A DNA stretch of 64,000 bases from Acidaminococcus fermentans DSM 20731 (GCF_000025305.1 NC_013740.1:496001-560000); one strand, 5' to 3'; positions 51,899-60,440 are shown, numbered from the stretch's first letter. Notes: a model not told the origin generated them from the letters alone. Numbers and translations: made by a program.

Positions 51899-52527
51899 AA
51901 AAATTCGATCTGAGCCTGTACCTGGTGACGGACCGGCACTGTCTCCGGGGACGGGATTTCTATGAAGCGGTGGAGGAAGCTCTCCGGGCCGGTGTGACAC
52001 TGCTCCAGCTACGGGAAAAGGACATGGGGCTGGAAGAACTGGTGGCAGAAGGACGGAAAGTCCGGAAACTCTGCCGGAAATACCAGGTGCCCTTCCTGGT
52101 GGACGACAATGTGGAGGCCGCCCGGATCCTGGAAGCGGACGGGGTCCATCTGGGACAGGAAGACGATGCCATCGAAAAAGCCCGTTCCGTACTGGGGCCG
52201 GAAGCCATCATCGGCATCTCCGCCCACAATCTGGAAGAAGCCCTGAAAGCCCAGGCAAGCGGTGCCGATTATCTGGGCGTGGGGGCCCTGTATCCCACCG
52301 GCAGCAAGAAGGATGCGTCCCTGCTGGCACCCGGGATGCTGGAAAAGATCGTCCAGGCAGTGAAAATCCCGGTGGTGGGCATCGGGGGCATCCATGAAGC
52401 CCAGCTGGATCAGGTGCTGGATCAGGGAGCGGCAGGCTGTGCCATGATCAGCGCCATCCTGGGAGCTGAAGATATTGGAGCTGCGGTGGAACGGATGAAG
52501 GCACGGATCCGGGCCCGGGAGAAATAA
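51895..52527 (+). CDS. thiE: Thiamine-phosphate synthase
   Basis: ThiE, 210 residues, joins HMP-PP and thiazole phosphate to thiamine phosphate. A TIM-barrel fold is shown by LYLVTDRHCLRGRDF, LQLREKDM, GVHLGQED, VGALYPTGSKKD and VVGIGGIHEAQ. Its ATG 51895 overlaps the thiD stop; a start 15 bases upstream lacks a better site. ThiM and the thiazole pathway are not present here. Confidence 0.95.
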   Translation: MKKFDLSLYLVTDRHCLRGRDFYEAVEEALRAGVTLLQLREKDMGLEELVAEGRKVRKLCRKYQVPFLVDDNVEAARILEADGVHLGQEDDAIEKARSVLGPEAIIGISAHNLEEALKAQASGADYLGVGALYPTGSKKDASLLAPGMLEKIVQAVKIPVVGIGGIHEAQLDQVLDQGAAGCAMISAILGAEDIGAAVERMKARIRAREK

Positions 52528-52539
52528 CAGGAGGCAGTT

Positions 52540-52941
52540 ATGGCAAGCGACCTGAAAACGGAAAAACTGGGAAAAAAACTCCTGTCCCGGTTTACCCGGC
52601 AGCTGACGGATCAGGTATTCCTGTTCCTCCAGCAGGATCCGGAACTGTACCAGGAATACCAGGCCCTGGTCCGGGAAAGTTCCTCCAACGGGGTCAACTC
52701 CGTCCTGGGCCGGATGATCACGGAAGCCTATGATCTGGTGAACCTGAACAAGGAAACCCATCCCCAGTCCCCGCTGCTGAAAAAGTACACCCGCCATGCC
52801 ATCCGGTGGGAGAAAGAGGATCTGGAGGTCCAGAAGAAGGTCCTGTACGGGGACCGGGACCTGTTCACTCCCAATCCCCGACCCAGCGAGGAGAAAAAGA
52901 CCGTCAGAAAGAAAGGACCGGACCAGGAAAGTCTTTTTTGA
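52540..52941 (+). CDS. Conserved-looking hypothetical protein
   Basis: A 133-residue, charged, soluble-looking protein without cysteine clusters or membrane segments. The central helical region (residues 25-75) contains VNSVLGRMITEAYDLVNLN, and the tail from about residue 105 is basic and disordered-looking. The start ATG 52540 follows AGGAGG. It ends the thiDE unit, 12 bases behind thiE, and precedes the terminator. I recognise no family and assign no function. Confidence 0.7.
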   Translation: MASDLKTEKLGKKLLSRFTRQLTDQVFLFLQQDPELYQEYQALVRESSSNGVNSVLGRMITEAYDLVNLNKETHPQSPLLKKYTRHAIRWEKEDLEVQKKVLYGDRDLFTPNPRPSEEKKTVRKKGPDQESLF

Positions 52942-52951
52942 AAAAAACACG

Positions 52952-52986
52952 CCTGTCAAGGAAAAATCCTTGACAGGTTTTTCTCT
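52952..52986 (+). terminator. Terminator before ylxM, sharing its arm with a promoter
   Basis: CCTGTCAAGG, loop AAAAAT, CCTTGACAGG and a T-rich tract. The descending arm contains TTGACA. Confidence 0.88.
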
Positions 52987-52998
52987 TTATAGTACAAT
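52970..52998 (+). promoter_or_regulatory. Promoter of the ylxM-ffh operon
   Basis: TTGACA (52970-52975, inside the terminator arm), 17-base spacer, TACAAT (52993-52998). A near-perfect promoter made from the terminator stem. Confidence 0.8.
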
Positions 52999-53015
52999 AG
53001 CACCCGGTGATATTC

Positions 53016-53381
53016 ATGCAGGATGAAGGCTTTGAAAAACGGATCCGCTTCGGTCAGCTGTACGCCATCTATGGCGGTCTGCTGACGGAGAAACAGCAGA
53101 AAATCATGGAAGAGTATTTCTACGATGACCTGTCACTGGGGGAAATCGCGGAAAATACCCGGACCAGCCGGCAGGCGGTCTATGATTTGCTGCGCCGGGT
53201 GGAACAGACCCTGGAAAAGTACGAAAGCCGGCTCCACCTGCTGCACCAGGATCAGGAACGGCAGTTCCGGCTGCGGGGAGCCGTAAAGCTCCTGGAAGCC
53301 TGCCGCACCAGTGACAGCACCGATCCCCGGCTGGGGAAGGTGGAAGGCATCCTGAAAAGCATCATTGACGAAAGCAGGTAA
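53016..53381 (+). CDS. ylxM: UPF0122 DNA-binding protein (YlxM-like)
   Basis: A 121-residue helix-turn-helix protein of the YlxM/UPF0122 family, usually next to ffh and thought to influence SRP expression or function. The sigma-70 region-4-like segment EIAENTRTSRQAVYDLLRRVE is visible. ATG 53016 fits a short leader after the promoter; GTG 53007 is also in frame. ffh begins two bases after the stop. Confidence 0.9.
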   Translation: MQDEGFEKRIRFGQLYAIYGGLLTEKQQKIMEEYFYDDLSLGEIAENTRTSRQAVYDLLRRVEQTLEKYESRLHLLHQDQERQFRLRGAVKLLEACRTSDSTDPRLGKVEGILKSIIDESR

Positions 53382-53383
53382 CT

Positions 53384-54730
53384 ATGGCTTTTGAAATCCT
53401 AACTGACAAACTGACGGCAGCCATCCAGAAGCTCCGGGGACAGAAAACCGTTTCCGAACAGGATCTGAAAGAGACCCTGCGGGAAGTGCGGCTGGCTCTC
53501 CTGGAAGCCGATGTGAATTTCAAGGTCGTCAAGGAATTTACCGCAAAGATCAGGGAGCGGGCCATGGGGCAGCAGGTTGACCCCAATCTCACTCCCGGCC
53601 AATATATTGTGAAAATCGTCCATGAAGAGCTGATCGAGCTCCTGGGCGGTACCCAGAGCAAGCTGAACGTGGCGGCCAATCCGCCTACGGTCATCATGCT
53701 GGTGGGGCTTCAGGGCGCCGGCAAGACCACCACGGTGGGCAAACTGGCCAATTACCTGAGAAAGAACGGGAAAAAGCCGCTGATGGTGGCCGGTGACGTA
53801 TACCGTCCTGCAGCCATCACCCAGCTGGAAGTCATTGGCAAACAGCTGGATATGCCGGTCTTTTCCATGGGGGATCAGGTCTCTCCGGTGGAAATCGCCA
53901 GAGAATCCCTGAAACGGGCCAATGCCCTGCTGTGCGATACCGTGCTCATCGATACCGCCGGCCGTCTCCATGTGGACGAAACCCTGATGAATGAGCTGAA
54001 AGACATGAAAACTGCGGTCAACCCGGATGAGATCCTGCTGGTGGTGGATGCCATGACCGGTCAGGACGCCGTTACGGTGGCCGATTCCTTCAACAAGGCC
54101 CTGGGCATCACAGGGCTGATCGTAACCAAACTGGACGGTGACGCCCGGGGCGGTGCCGTACTCAGTGTGAAGGCAGTGACCAACTGCCCGGTGAAGTTCG
54201 TGGGGATGGGGGAAAAACTGGATGCTCTCCAGCCTTTCTATCCTGACCGGATGGCTTCCCGGATCCTGGGTATGGGGGATGTACTGTCCCTGATCGAAAA
54301 GGCGCAGGAAGCCATCGATGTGGACTCTGCCAAGAAGATGGCAGAATCCCTGAAAAAGAATGAATTCACCCTGGATATGTTCCTGGATCAGATGAAACAG
54401 GTCAAGAAACTGGGGTCCCTGGAATCCATTCTCAGCATGATCCCCGGCATGGGAAAATTTGCCAAGCAGCTGGAAGGGGTGGATCTGGACGGCAAGGAAG
54501 TCCGTCGGCTGGAAGCCATCATCTATTCCATGACGCCCCAGGAACGGCAGAATCCCCGTATCATCAACGGGTCCCGGCGCAAGCGCATTGCCGCCGGTTG
54601 CGGTCAGCGGGTGCAGGATGTGAACCGGCTGCTGAAGCAGTTCGAAGAGAGCAAAAAGCTCATGAAGACCATGCAGGGCATGAACAAGTATGCACGGAAG
54701 GGCAGATTCAAACTGCCTTTCATGCAATAA
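53384..54730 (+). CDS. ffh: Signal recognition particle protein Ffh
   Basis: Ffh, 448 residues, binds signal peptides on ribosomes with SRP RNA and, with FtsY, targets them to the membrane. The N-domain is followed by the GTPase G-domain (GLQGAGKTTT, DTAGRLHVDE, TKLDGDARGGA) and the methionine-rich M domain with RIINGSRRKRIAAGCG. It is at the head of the rpsP-trmD block. No SRP RNA gene is seen nearby. Confidence 0.97.
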   Translation: MAFEILTDKLTAAIQKLRGQKTVSEQDLKETLREVRLALLEADVNFKVVKEFTAKIRERAMGQQVDPNLTPGQYIVKIVHEELIELLGGTQSKLNVAANPPTVIMLVGLQGAGKTTTVGKLANYLRKNGKKPLMVAGDVYRPAAITQLEVIGKQLDMPVFSMGDQVSPVEIARESLKRANALLCDTVLIDTAGRLHVDETLMNELKDMKTAVNPDEILLVVDAMTGQDAVTVADSFNKALGITGLIVTKLDGDARGGAVLSVKAVTNCPVKFVGMGEKLDALQPFYPDRMASRILGMGDVLSLIEKAQEAIDVDSAKKMAESLKKNEFTLDMFLDQMKQVKKLGSLESILSMIPGMGKFAKQLEGVDLDGKEVRRLEAIIYSMTPQERQNPRIINGSRRKRIAAGCGQRVQDVNRLLKQFEESKKLMKTMQGMNKYARKGRFKLPFMQ

Positions 54731-54757
54731 AACCAATCTGGCAAGGAGGTGAATGTT

Positions 54758-55030
54758 GTGGCAGTTAAAATCCGTCTGAAACGTATGGGTGCCAAAAAGA
54801 GCCCCTTCTATCGTATCGTCGTTGCTGACGAACGGGCTCCCCGTGACGGCCGTTTCATCGAAACCGTAGGTACCTACGATTCTACCGTTGATCCCGCCGT
54901 GGTTACCATCGACGAAGAAAAAGCTCTGTCCTGGATGAAGAAGGGGGCACAACCGACTGATACGGTTCGCTCCATGTTCAGCAAACAGGGTCTGATGGCG
55001 AAACTGGCTGGCGAAAAGGCAGCCAAATAA
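54758..55030 (+). CDS. rpsP: 30S ribosomal protein S16
   Basis: S16, 90 residues, with the family start [21 protein letters not shown]. The start is GTG 54758, seven bases after AAGGAGG; an earlier GTG 54749 overlaps the ribosome-binding site. It begins the rpsP-khpA-ylqD-rimM-trmD series. Confidence 0.96.
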   Translation: MAVKIRLKRMGAKKSPFYRIVVADERAPRDGRFIETVGTYDSTVDPAVVTIDEEKALSWMKKGAQPTDTVRSMFSKQGLMAKLAGEKAAK

Positions 55031-55041
55031 GGAGGAAGACT

Positions 55042-55269
55042 ATGAAAGAGATAGTTGAAGTGATTGCTAAGGCTATCGTGAATAATCCCTCCGAGGTCCA
55101 GGTGGAGGAAGAAAGGACCGGATCTTCCGTGATCCTGAAACTCCACGTGGCGCCTGAAGATATGGGTAAAGTGATCGGCAAACAAGGCCGCATTGCCAAG
55201 GCCATCCGTCTGGTGATGAAAGCAGCTGCTACCCGCGAAAACGTGAAAGTCATCGTTGATATCGACTAA
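55042..55269 (+). CDS. khpA: KH-domain RNA-binding protein KhpA (YlqC-like)
   Basis: A 75-residue single KH-domain protein. The GxxG loop is in VIGKQGRIAKAIRL. Homologues form a small RNA-binding partner of KhpB and influence RNA stability and cell shape in Gram-positive bacteria. It lies between rpsP and ylqD as usual, with AAGGAGG upstream. Confidence 0.94.
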   Translation: MKEIVEVIAKAIVNNPSEVQVEEERTGSSVILKLHVAPEDMGKVIGKQGRIAKAIRLVMKAAATRENVKVIVDID

Positions 55270-55280
55270 AGGTGGTTACC

Positions 55281-55688
55281 ATGGATAAAATGATCGTTCG
55301 GGTGCCTGTAGTCATCAAGGCCAAGGTCACTGAAGACCTGAAAGCCAAGATCATTGCAGATATGAAACGTCAGGTCCAGGCGGCGGAATTGGATTTTGAA
55401 CAGTTCCAGTTCAATGCCAAGCGGGCACTGAATGAACAGGCCCCTGCCGGTCCGGAAGCTGTCCGTGGGCTCCAGGAGCAGATCGAATACGAGAAGGCCC
55501 AGCGGGGCCATGCTCTCCAGGAGCTGAAAGACAAGCTGGAACGGGCTGAAAACCTGGAAATCGGCAGTGAAGTCGGTCATGGTACACTGGAACGTTCCGT
55601 AGAAATCACTGTGGGCAGCGACCTGGAAGCCCTGATGGGGGCGGAAATCGTCGTGGAAGACGGCAAAGTCGTCGGGTTCAGAGAATAA
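55281..55688 (+). CDS. YlqD family protein
   Basis: A 135-residue protein of the YlqD family, a frequent member of the rpsP-rimM region whose function is unknown. The middle (residues ~35-90) is a long charged helix likely to form a coiled coil (ELDFEQFQFNAKRALNEQ, LKDKLERAENLEIG). ATG 55281 is preferred over GTG 55272 because of its position after AAAGGTGG. Confidence 0.85.
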   Translation: MDKMIVRVPVVIKAKVTEDLKAKIIADMKRQVQAAELDFEQFQFNAKRALNEQAPAGPEAVRGLQEQIEYEKAQRGHALQELKDKLERAENLEIGSEVGHGTLERSVEITVGSDLEALMGAEIVVEDGKVVGFRE

Positions 55689-55692
55689 GCCT

Positions 55693-56187
55693 ATGGAACA
55701 GCATATCGTGATTGGCAAAATTGTCGCCCCGCATGGCGTGCGGGGCGAATTTCGCATTATGCCGCAGACGGATCATCCGGAGCGGTACGCCAAAATGAAA
55801 AAAATCACCCTGGACAATGGTCGGGAATATACGGTGGTCAGCCTTCGTCAGCACAAGAATGTATACCTGATGAAGGTGGAAGGCATCGATTCCATGAACG
55901 ATGCGGAAACCCTCCGGGGCCGGACCATCGTCCTGCGTCCGGAAGAACTGCCTCCCCTGCCGGAGGGCCAGTTCTACGTCCGGGACATCATCGGATTTGC
56001 CGCCGTGACTCCGGAAGGAGAAACGGTGGGGACCCTGAAGGATGTGCTCAGTCCCGGTTCCACCGATGTGTTCGTGATTGCTCCGCCCCAGGGGGAAGAT
56101 ATCCTGGTGGCCGCCATTGGGGACAACATCCGGAACATCGACTGGGAAAAGAAGCAGATTACCGTAGTGCTGCCGGAGTGGATCTGA
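55693..56187 (+). CDS. rimM: 16S rRNA processing protein RimM
   Basis: RimM, 164 residues, assists maturation of the 30S head. The N-terminal barrel begins IVIGKIVAPHGVRGEFRI, and the PRC-barrel domain includes GQFYVRDIIGFAAVT. It starts four bases after ylqD and trmD follows one base after the stop, the normal order. Confidence 0.95.
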   Translation: MEQHIVIGKIVAPHGVRGEFRIMPQTDHPERYAKMKKITLDNGREYTVVSLRQHKNVYLMKVEGIDSMNDAETLRGRTIVLRPEELPPLPEGQFYVRDIIGFAAVTPEGETVGTLKDVLSPGSTDVFVIAPPQGEDILVAAIGDNIRNIDWEKKQITVVLPEWI

Positions 56188-56188
56188 T

Positions 56189-56950
56189 ATGAAATTTGTT
56201 TTTGTTACCCTGTTTCCGGAAATGATCCGCAGCGCCTGTGAATGGAGCATCCTGGGCCGGGCGGCCCGGGAAGGCCTGCTGTCCGTAGAGTGTGTGGATC
56301 CCCGGTACTATGCCACGGACCGTCACCGGAGTGTGGATGATACCACCTGCGGGGGCGGAGCCGGCATGGTGCTGAAGCCACAGACCTTTCTGGCGGCTTT
56401 GGACCGGGCCCGGGAACTGGCACCGGGGGCCCTGGTGGCGGCCATGACGCCGGTGGGAGAATCCCTTGGGCAGGAACGGGTGTGTGATCTGGCCGGGAGC
56501 GGACGGGATCTGATCCTGCTCTGCGGACACTACGAAGGATTTGATGAACGGATCCTCGAGGAAGCGGATCTCCGGCTTTCCATCGGGGACTTTGTGCTTA
56601 CCGGGGGAGAACTGCCGGCCCTGTGCGTCATGGATGCGGTGGCCCGGTTCATTCCCGGGGTACTGGGCAAACAGGTCAGTGCGGAAGAGGATTCCTTCCA
56701 CCACAGTCTGCTGGAATATCCTCAGTACACCCGGCCGGTGGCGTACAGAGGGAAATCCGTGCCGGAGCTCCTGCTCTCCGGCGACCACGCAAAAATCGGC
56801 CAATGGCGGCGGAAGGAAAGCCTGCGGGCCACCTGCCGCTACCGTCCGGAGCTGCTGCGGTCCATGCAGTGGCAGAAGGGGGATGGGAAACTGTTCCTGG
56901 CCATGAAAGAAGAAGAAAAAGAGAAGTCCCAGAGGCACCGGGAAGACTGA
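56189..56950 (+). CDS. trmD: tRNA (guanine-37-N1)-methyltransferase
   Basis: TrmD, 253 residues, methylates G37 of tRNAs and prevents frameshifting. It has the knotted SPOUT fold motifs: DDTTCGGGAGMVLKPQ, LCGHYEGFDERI and LSIGDFVLTGGELPAL. It starts right behind rimM. The rplS promoter lies just after its stop. Confidence 0.97.
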   Translation: MKFVFVTLFPEMIRSACEWSILGRAAREGLLSVECVDPRYYATDRHRSVDDTTCGGGAGMVLKPQTFLAALDRARELAPGALVAAMTPVGESLGQERVCDLAGSGRDLILLCGHYEGFDERILEEADLRLSIGDFVLTGGELPALCVMDAVARFIPGVLGKQVSAEEDSFHHSLLEYPQYTRPVAYRGKSVPELLLSGDHAKIGQWRRKESLRATCRYRPELLRSMQWQKGDGKLFLAMKEEEKEKSQRHRED

Positions 56951-56969
56951 AGAAACCCAGGTTTTCCGG

Positions 56970-56999
56970 TTGCACTGGGAGCCGGCTGTATGGTATAAT
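56970..56999 (+). promoter_or_regulatory. Promoter of rplS
   Basis: TTGCAC (56970-56975), 18-base spacer, TATAAT (56994-56999) with extended TGGTATAAT. Confidence 0.75.
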
Positions 57000-57002
57000 A
57001 CA

Positions 57003-57079
57003 GCGTATGCATTAACGGGCGGTCCGCTGTTAGCACGTGGCTAGACATGAACGTCTTGGATTCTGAGGAGGAAAATATA
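57003..57079 (+). ncRNA. Possible L19 leader RNA
   Basis: About 75 transcribed bases before rplS contain two possible stems: TAACGGGCGG with CCGCTGTTA (57012-57031) and AGAC/GTCT (57043-57056). A leader that binds L19 is known in Firmicutes; I cannot confirm the match. Confidence 0.4.
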
Positions 57080-57080
57080 A

Positions 57081-57422
57081 ATGAACGTTATTGAAGCAAT
57101 CGAAAAGGAACAGCTGCGTTCCGACATTCCCGAATTCCGTCCTGGCGATACCCTGAAGGTATATGTGAAGGTTGTGGAAGGTACCCGTGAACGGGTTCAG
57201 CTGTTTGAAGGCGTCTGCATCGCCCGGAGCGGTTCCGGTGCCCGGGAAATGTTCACCGTCCGCCGTGTTGCTTCCGGCGTGGGCGTGGAAAGAATGTTCC
57301 CTGTTCATTCCCCGCGTCTGGAAAAGATCGTTGTATCCCACAGAGGTGTGGTACGCAGAGCCAAACTGTATTATCTGCGTAAACTGACCGGTAAAGCCGC
57401 TCGTATCAGAGAACGTCGGTAA
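57081..57422 (+). CDS. rplS: 50S ribosomal protein L19
   Basis: L19, 113 residues, with the family segments [20 protein letters not shown] and [16 protein letters not shown] (each shown in part), ending [19 protein letters not shown]. The start follows GAGGAGG. It has its own promoter and leader separate from trmD. Confidence 0.96.
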   Translation: MNVIEAIEKEQLRSDIPEFRPGDTLKVYVKVVEGTRERVQLFEGVCIARSGSGAREMFTVRRVASGVGVERMFPVHSPRLEKIVVSHRGVVRRAKLYYLRKLTGKAARIRERR

Positions 57423-57433
57423 TCGGATCAATG

Positions 57434-57463
57434 AGGCAGTTGCTCCGGCAACTGCCTTTTTTA
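57434..57463 (+). terminator. Terminator after rplS
   Basis: GGCAGTTGC, loop TCCG, GCAACTGCC and six T. It leaves lepB to read-through or a weak promoter. Confidence 0.9.
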
Positions 57464-57483
57464 TTGTTGCAAAGGAGAACGTC

Positions 57484-58023
57484 ATGAGCGAAGAAAAGAA
57501 ATCCGGCTCCTGGCAGGATACGGTCAGTGACTGGCTGATCTCTATCATCGTGGCGGTGGTCCTGGCCTTCGGGATCCGTACCTTCCTGGTGGAACCCTAT
57601 ATGGTATCCGGACCTTCCATGATGAATACCCTCCAGGACCGGGAACGGCTGCTGGTGAACAAACTGGTCTATTACACCCGCCAGCCCAAACGGGGGGAGA
57701 TCATCGTATTCAAGTATCCCAGTGATACCCGCCGGGATTTCATCAAGCGGGTCATTGCCGTGGGCGGAGATACCATTGAGATCCGGGACGGGAAGACCTA
57801 TGTGAACGGGGAAGCCCTGGATGAAAGCTACATCCGGGAACCCTTCCATACCAACCTGCCCAGGACCACCGTTCCTGTCGGCCATATCTTTGTCATGGGG
57901 GACAACCGGAACAATTCGGAAGACAGCCGGTTCCGGGATGTGGGTTTTGTGGACCTGAGCCTGGTCAAAGGCAAGGCCAGCGTGATTTTCTGGCCCCTGG
58001 GCCAGGTAAGGGCGCTGCCGTGA
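57484..58023 (+). CDS. lepB: Signal peptidase I
   Basis: Type I signal peptidase, 179 residues, one N-terminal membrane helix (about residues 17-32) and an extracytoplasmic catalytic domain. The serine is S45 in SGPSMMNTL and the lysine K88 in RRDFIKRVI; the box GDNRNNSEDSR is also present. It cleaves signal peptides of exported proteins targeted by the SRP/Sec route. The start follows AAAGGAG. Confidence 0.95.
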   Translation: MSEEKKSGSWQDTVSDWLISIIVAVVLAFGIRTFLVEPYMVSGPSMMNTLQDRERLLVNKLVYYTRQPKRGEIIVFKYPSDTRRDFIKRVIAVGGDTIEIRDGKTYVNGEALDESYIREPFHTNLPRTTVPVGHIFVMGDNRNNSEDSRFRDVGFVDLSLVKGKASVIFWPLGQVRALP

Positions 58024-58032
58024 TAAAGGGGG

Positions 58033-58067
58033 GGGTGTTGCACGTTCTGTGCAACACCCTTTTTTTT
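58033..58067 (+). terminator. Terminator after lepB
   Basis: GGGTGTTGCAC, loop GTTCT, GTGCAACACCC and eight T. Confidence 0.93.
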
Positions 58068-58071
58068 GTCA

Positions 58072-58085
58072 GCTGACCGTTGACA
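58072..58085 (-). repeat. Heptad repeat, family A (two units)
   Basis: GCTGACC and GTTGACA in register between two terminators. Confidence 0.55.
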
Positions 58086-58120
58086 GGGAGTGTGAAAGCT
58101 ATTTTTTCACACCCCCTTTT
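58086..58120 (+). terminator. Second terminator after lepB
   Basis: GTGTGAAA and TTTCACAC around GCTATTT, with CCCCC/GGGAG ends and TTTT. Confidence 0.7.
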
Positions 58121-58160
58121 ACTGCACCAAATTCCCAATAATGACCCGATTTTTCCAGAA

Positions 58161-58190
58161 TTCGCTTCTCACAGGGAATCATGGTATAAT
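58161..58190 (+). promoter_or_regulatory. Promoter of rbgA
   Basis: TTCGCT (58161-58166), 18-base spacer, TATAAT (58185-58190) with extended TGGTATAAT. Confidence 0.55.
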
Positions 58191-58251
58191 GGAGCCTATG
58201 CATATTGGCGGGCAGTGCGGACTGCCTGATTGGATCAGAAAGGAAGTTTTC

Positions 58252-59139
58252 ATGGAAAATACAATCAGCGGAAAGAAATTCCACATCCAGTGGTTCCCCG
58301 GTCACATGACCAAAGCCAAGCGGATGATGGAAGCCAACCTGAAACTGGTGGATGTGGTGGTGGAACTGCTGGATGCCCGGATTCCCCGGTCCAGTGCCAA
58401 CCCCATGCTCCAGCAGCTGATCGGCGCCAAGCAGAAAATCGTGGTGCTGAACAAAACGGATATGGCAGATCCGGAACGGACCCAGGCCTGGCTGTCTTAT
58501 TTCAAGAAAAACAGCTTTACAGCCCTGGAAGTGGACTGCCAGAAAGGCAAAGGAGTCAAGGCCCTGGTCAGCGCCATCCAGAAAGCCGGGGAACCCACCC
58601 TGGAAAAATGGCGGAAAAAAGGGGTCCGGAACCGCTCCATCCGGGTCATGATCGTGGGGATCCCCAATGTGGGGAAATCCACCCTGATCAACCGTCTGCT
58701 GGGCAAGAACAAGGCAGCGGCCCAGAACAAGCCGGGGGTGACCCGGGGACCCCAGTGGGTGATCCTGGGCAAGGGGCTGGAACTGCTGGATACCCCGGGG
58801 GTGTTGTGGCCCAAGTTCGACAATCCGGAAACCGGATTCTGTCTGGCGGTCACCGGAGCCATCCGGGAAGAGGTGTTCGATCAGGAAACTGCCGTCCATA
58901 TCCTGGTCCAGCGGCTGCTGAAACTGTATCCTCAGGAATTGTCCGCCAGTTACAGGATTGAACTGGCTCCGGAAGATACGGTGGAAACCGTGGAAGAAAA
59001 AATCGCCCGGGCCCGGGGCTGTCTGAAAGCCGGCGGCGTCCTGGACATGAACAAGACCATCCAGATGATCCTCCGGGACTTCAAGACGGGGAAACTGGGT
59101 TCTTTTACCCTGGAAGCGCCGCCCCGGGAAGAGGCCTGA
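58252..59139 (+). CDS. rbgA: Ribosome biogenesis GTPase RbgA (YlqF)
   Basis: RbgA/YlqF, 295 residues, a circularly permuted GTPase needed for late 50S assembly. The motif order G4-G1-G3 is clear: [10 protein letters not shown], then GIPNVGKST, then [10 protein letters not shown]. The C-terminal ANTAR-like domain follows. The start ATG 58252 follows AAAGGAAG; the open frame extends upstream over the promoter. rnhB starts two bases after the stop. Confidence 0.95.
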   Translation: MENTISGKKFHIQWFPGHMTKAKRMMEANLKLVDVVVELLDARIPRSSANPMLQQLIGAKQKIVVLNKTDMADPERTQAWLSYFKKNSFTALEVDCQKGKGVKALVSAIQKAGEPTLEKWRKKGVRNRSIRVMIVGIPNVGKSTLINRLLGKNKAAAQNKPGVTRGPQWVILGKGLELLDTPGVLWPKFDNPETGFCLAVTGAIREEVFDQETAVHILVQRLLKLYPQELSASYRIELAPEDTVETVEEKIARARGCLKAGGVLDMNKTIQMILRDFKTGKLGSFTLEAPPREEA

Positions 59140-59141
59140 CC

Positions 59142-59954
59142 ATGGGAACAGGAGAAAGCATCCAGCAGATCCGGGAAAAACTGAAGGGGAGGCCGGAACC
59201 TGCCGAACTGGAACGGTGGCGGCAGGATTCCCGGGCCGGAGTCCGGAAGCTGCTGGAAACCTATGACCGGAAACAGAAGGCCCAGGCAGAGGAACGGGAA
59301 CGGCTGGAAAGATTCCAGGATCTGGAACGGGCCTTCTGGGCAAGGGGCATGGACCAGGTGGCCGGCTGCGATGAAGCGGGCCGGGGACCTCTGGCCGGTC
59401 CGCTGGTAACGGCTGCTGTGATCCTGCCCCATTCCATCTGGCTGCCGGGCCTCAACGATTCCAAGAAAGTCACGGCGGCCCGGCGGGAAATCCTGTACGG
59501 GGAAATCCTGGAACAGGCGGTGAGTGTGACCGTGAGCATCCTGGGGCCCCGGGAAATCGACCGGCTGAACATCTACCAGGCGGCCAAAACCGCCATGACC
59601 CTGTGCCTGACCCATCTGAAGGTCCGGCCCCAGGCAGCCGTCACCGATGCCATGCCCCTGGAGATCCCGGGCATGGAGGTGGAAGATCTGGTCCACGGAG
59701 ACAGCAGAAGTGCGGCTGTGGCAGCGGCTTCCATCATTGCCAAGGTGACCCGGGATCATCTCATGGAGGACATGGACCGGCAGTATCCCCAGTATGGTTT
59801 TGCCAAACACAAGGGATACGGCACCGCCCGGCACATCCAGGCCATCCTGGACTGCGGGCCCACGCCCTGGCACCGGAGAAGTTTCGAACCGCTGAAATCC
59901 ATGGACCTGGAAGAAGAAAGCGTCAGCGAAAATCAGCTGCTGCAGCTGAAGTAA
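59142..59954 (+). CDS. rnhB: Ribonuclease HII
   Basis: RNase HII, 270 residues, removes ribonucleotides from DNA. The catalytic DEAGRGPLAGP begins at D77, and the segment VHGDSRSAAVAAASIIAKV is conserved. An N-terminal extension of about 70 residues precedes the catalytic domain, as in Bacillus RnhB. It follows rbgA as usual. Confidence 0.95.
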   Translation: MGTGESIQQIREKLKGRPEPAELERWRQDSRAGVRKLLETYDRKQKAQAEERERLERFQDLERAFWARGMDQVAGCDEAGRGPLAGPLVTAAVILPHSIWLPGLNDSKKVTAARREILYGEILEQAVSVTVSILGPREIDRLNIYQAAKTAMTLCLTHLKVRPQAAVTDAMPLEIPGMEVEDLVHGDSRSAAVAAASIIAKVTRDHLMEDMDRQYPQYGFAKHKGYGTARHIQAILDCGPTPWHRRSFEPLKSMDLEEESVSENQLLQLK

Positions 59955-59959
59955 AGGGA

Positions 59960-59975
59960 TGTTGCCTTTGCAACA
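59960..59975 (+). repeat. Short hairpin and repeat fragment after rnhB
   Basis: TGTTGC/GCAACA without T-tract. It is followed by GTCAACG (family A) and a GCCAG/CTGGC hairpin; both recur at 60410-60463. Confidence 0.35.
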
Positions 59976-60041
59976 GCCTGTCAACGGCTGAAGGATGCCA
60001 GCAGAACTGGCTTTGCATCATGCTGAAAGGAGGAAACAGTC

Positions 60042-60398
60042 ATGGTCCACCAGCGCCGCCGATTTGGCAACTGGGGAGAGGATGCGGCTGTCCGCTATCT
60101 GGAAACCCGGGGGTATGAAATCCTGGATCGGAACTACCGGAGCAGCTGGGGAGAAATCGACATCATTGCCCGGTACCGGGGCGTCCTGGCTTTTGTGGAA
60201 GTGAAGACCCGGCACAGTCTGAAATTCGGCCGTCCCGCTGCGGCCGTGACCCGGGAAAAACAGATCCGTCTCCGGAAAACCGCCTGGTGCTATCTCAGGG
60301 AAAACCAGGTGTTCCGGTACCGGAGCCGGTTCGATATCATCGAAATCCTGGATCTGTATGGGAAAATTTCTCTGAATCATTTGAAGAATTGTTTTTAA
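60042..60398 (+). CDS. yraN: UPF0102 endonuclease-like protein YraN
   Basis: YraN, 118 residues, of the UPF0102 family with a Holliday-junction-resolvase-like fold. The motifs GEDAAVRYLETRGYEIL, WGEIDIIA and FVEVKTR match its putative nuclease site (E, D and E-V-K). Function is unproven. It sits between rnhB and comM, the order seen in many Firmicutes. The start follows AAAGGAGG. Confidence 0.93.
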   Translation: MVHQRRRFGNWGEDAAVRYLETRGYEILDRNYRSSWGEIDIIARYRGVLAFVEVKTRHSLKFGRPAAAVTREKQIRLRKTAWCYLRENQVFRYRSRFDIIEILDLYGKISLNHLKNCF

Positions 60399-60409
60399 AA
60401 GTAAATTCT

Positions 60410-60437
60410 GTCGGTGGTCAGCTGTCAACGGTCAACT
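60410..60437 (+). repeat. Heptad repeat, family A (four units)
   Basis: GTCGGTG, GTCAGCT, GTCAACG, GTCAACT in register, then a composite hairpin and the family B array. Confidence 0.65.
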
Positions 60438-60440
60438 GCC

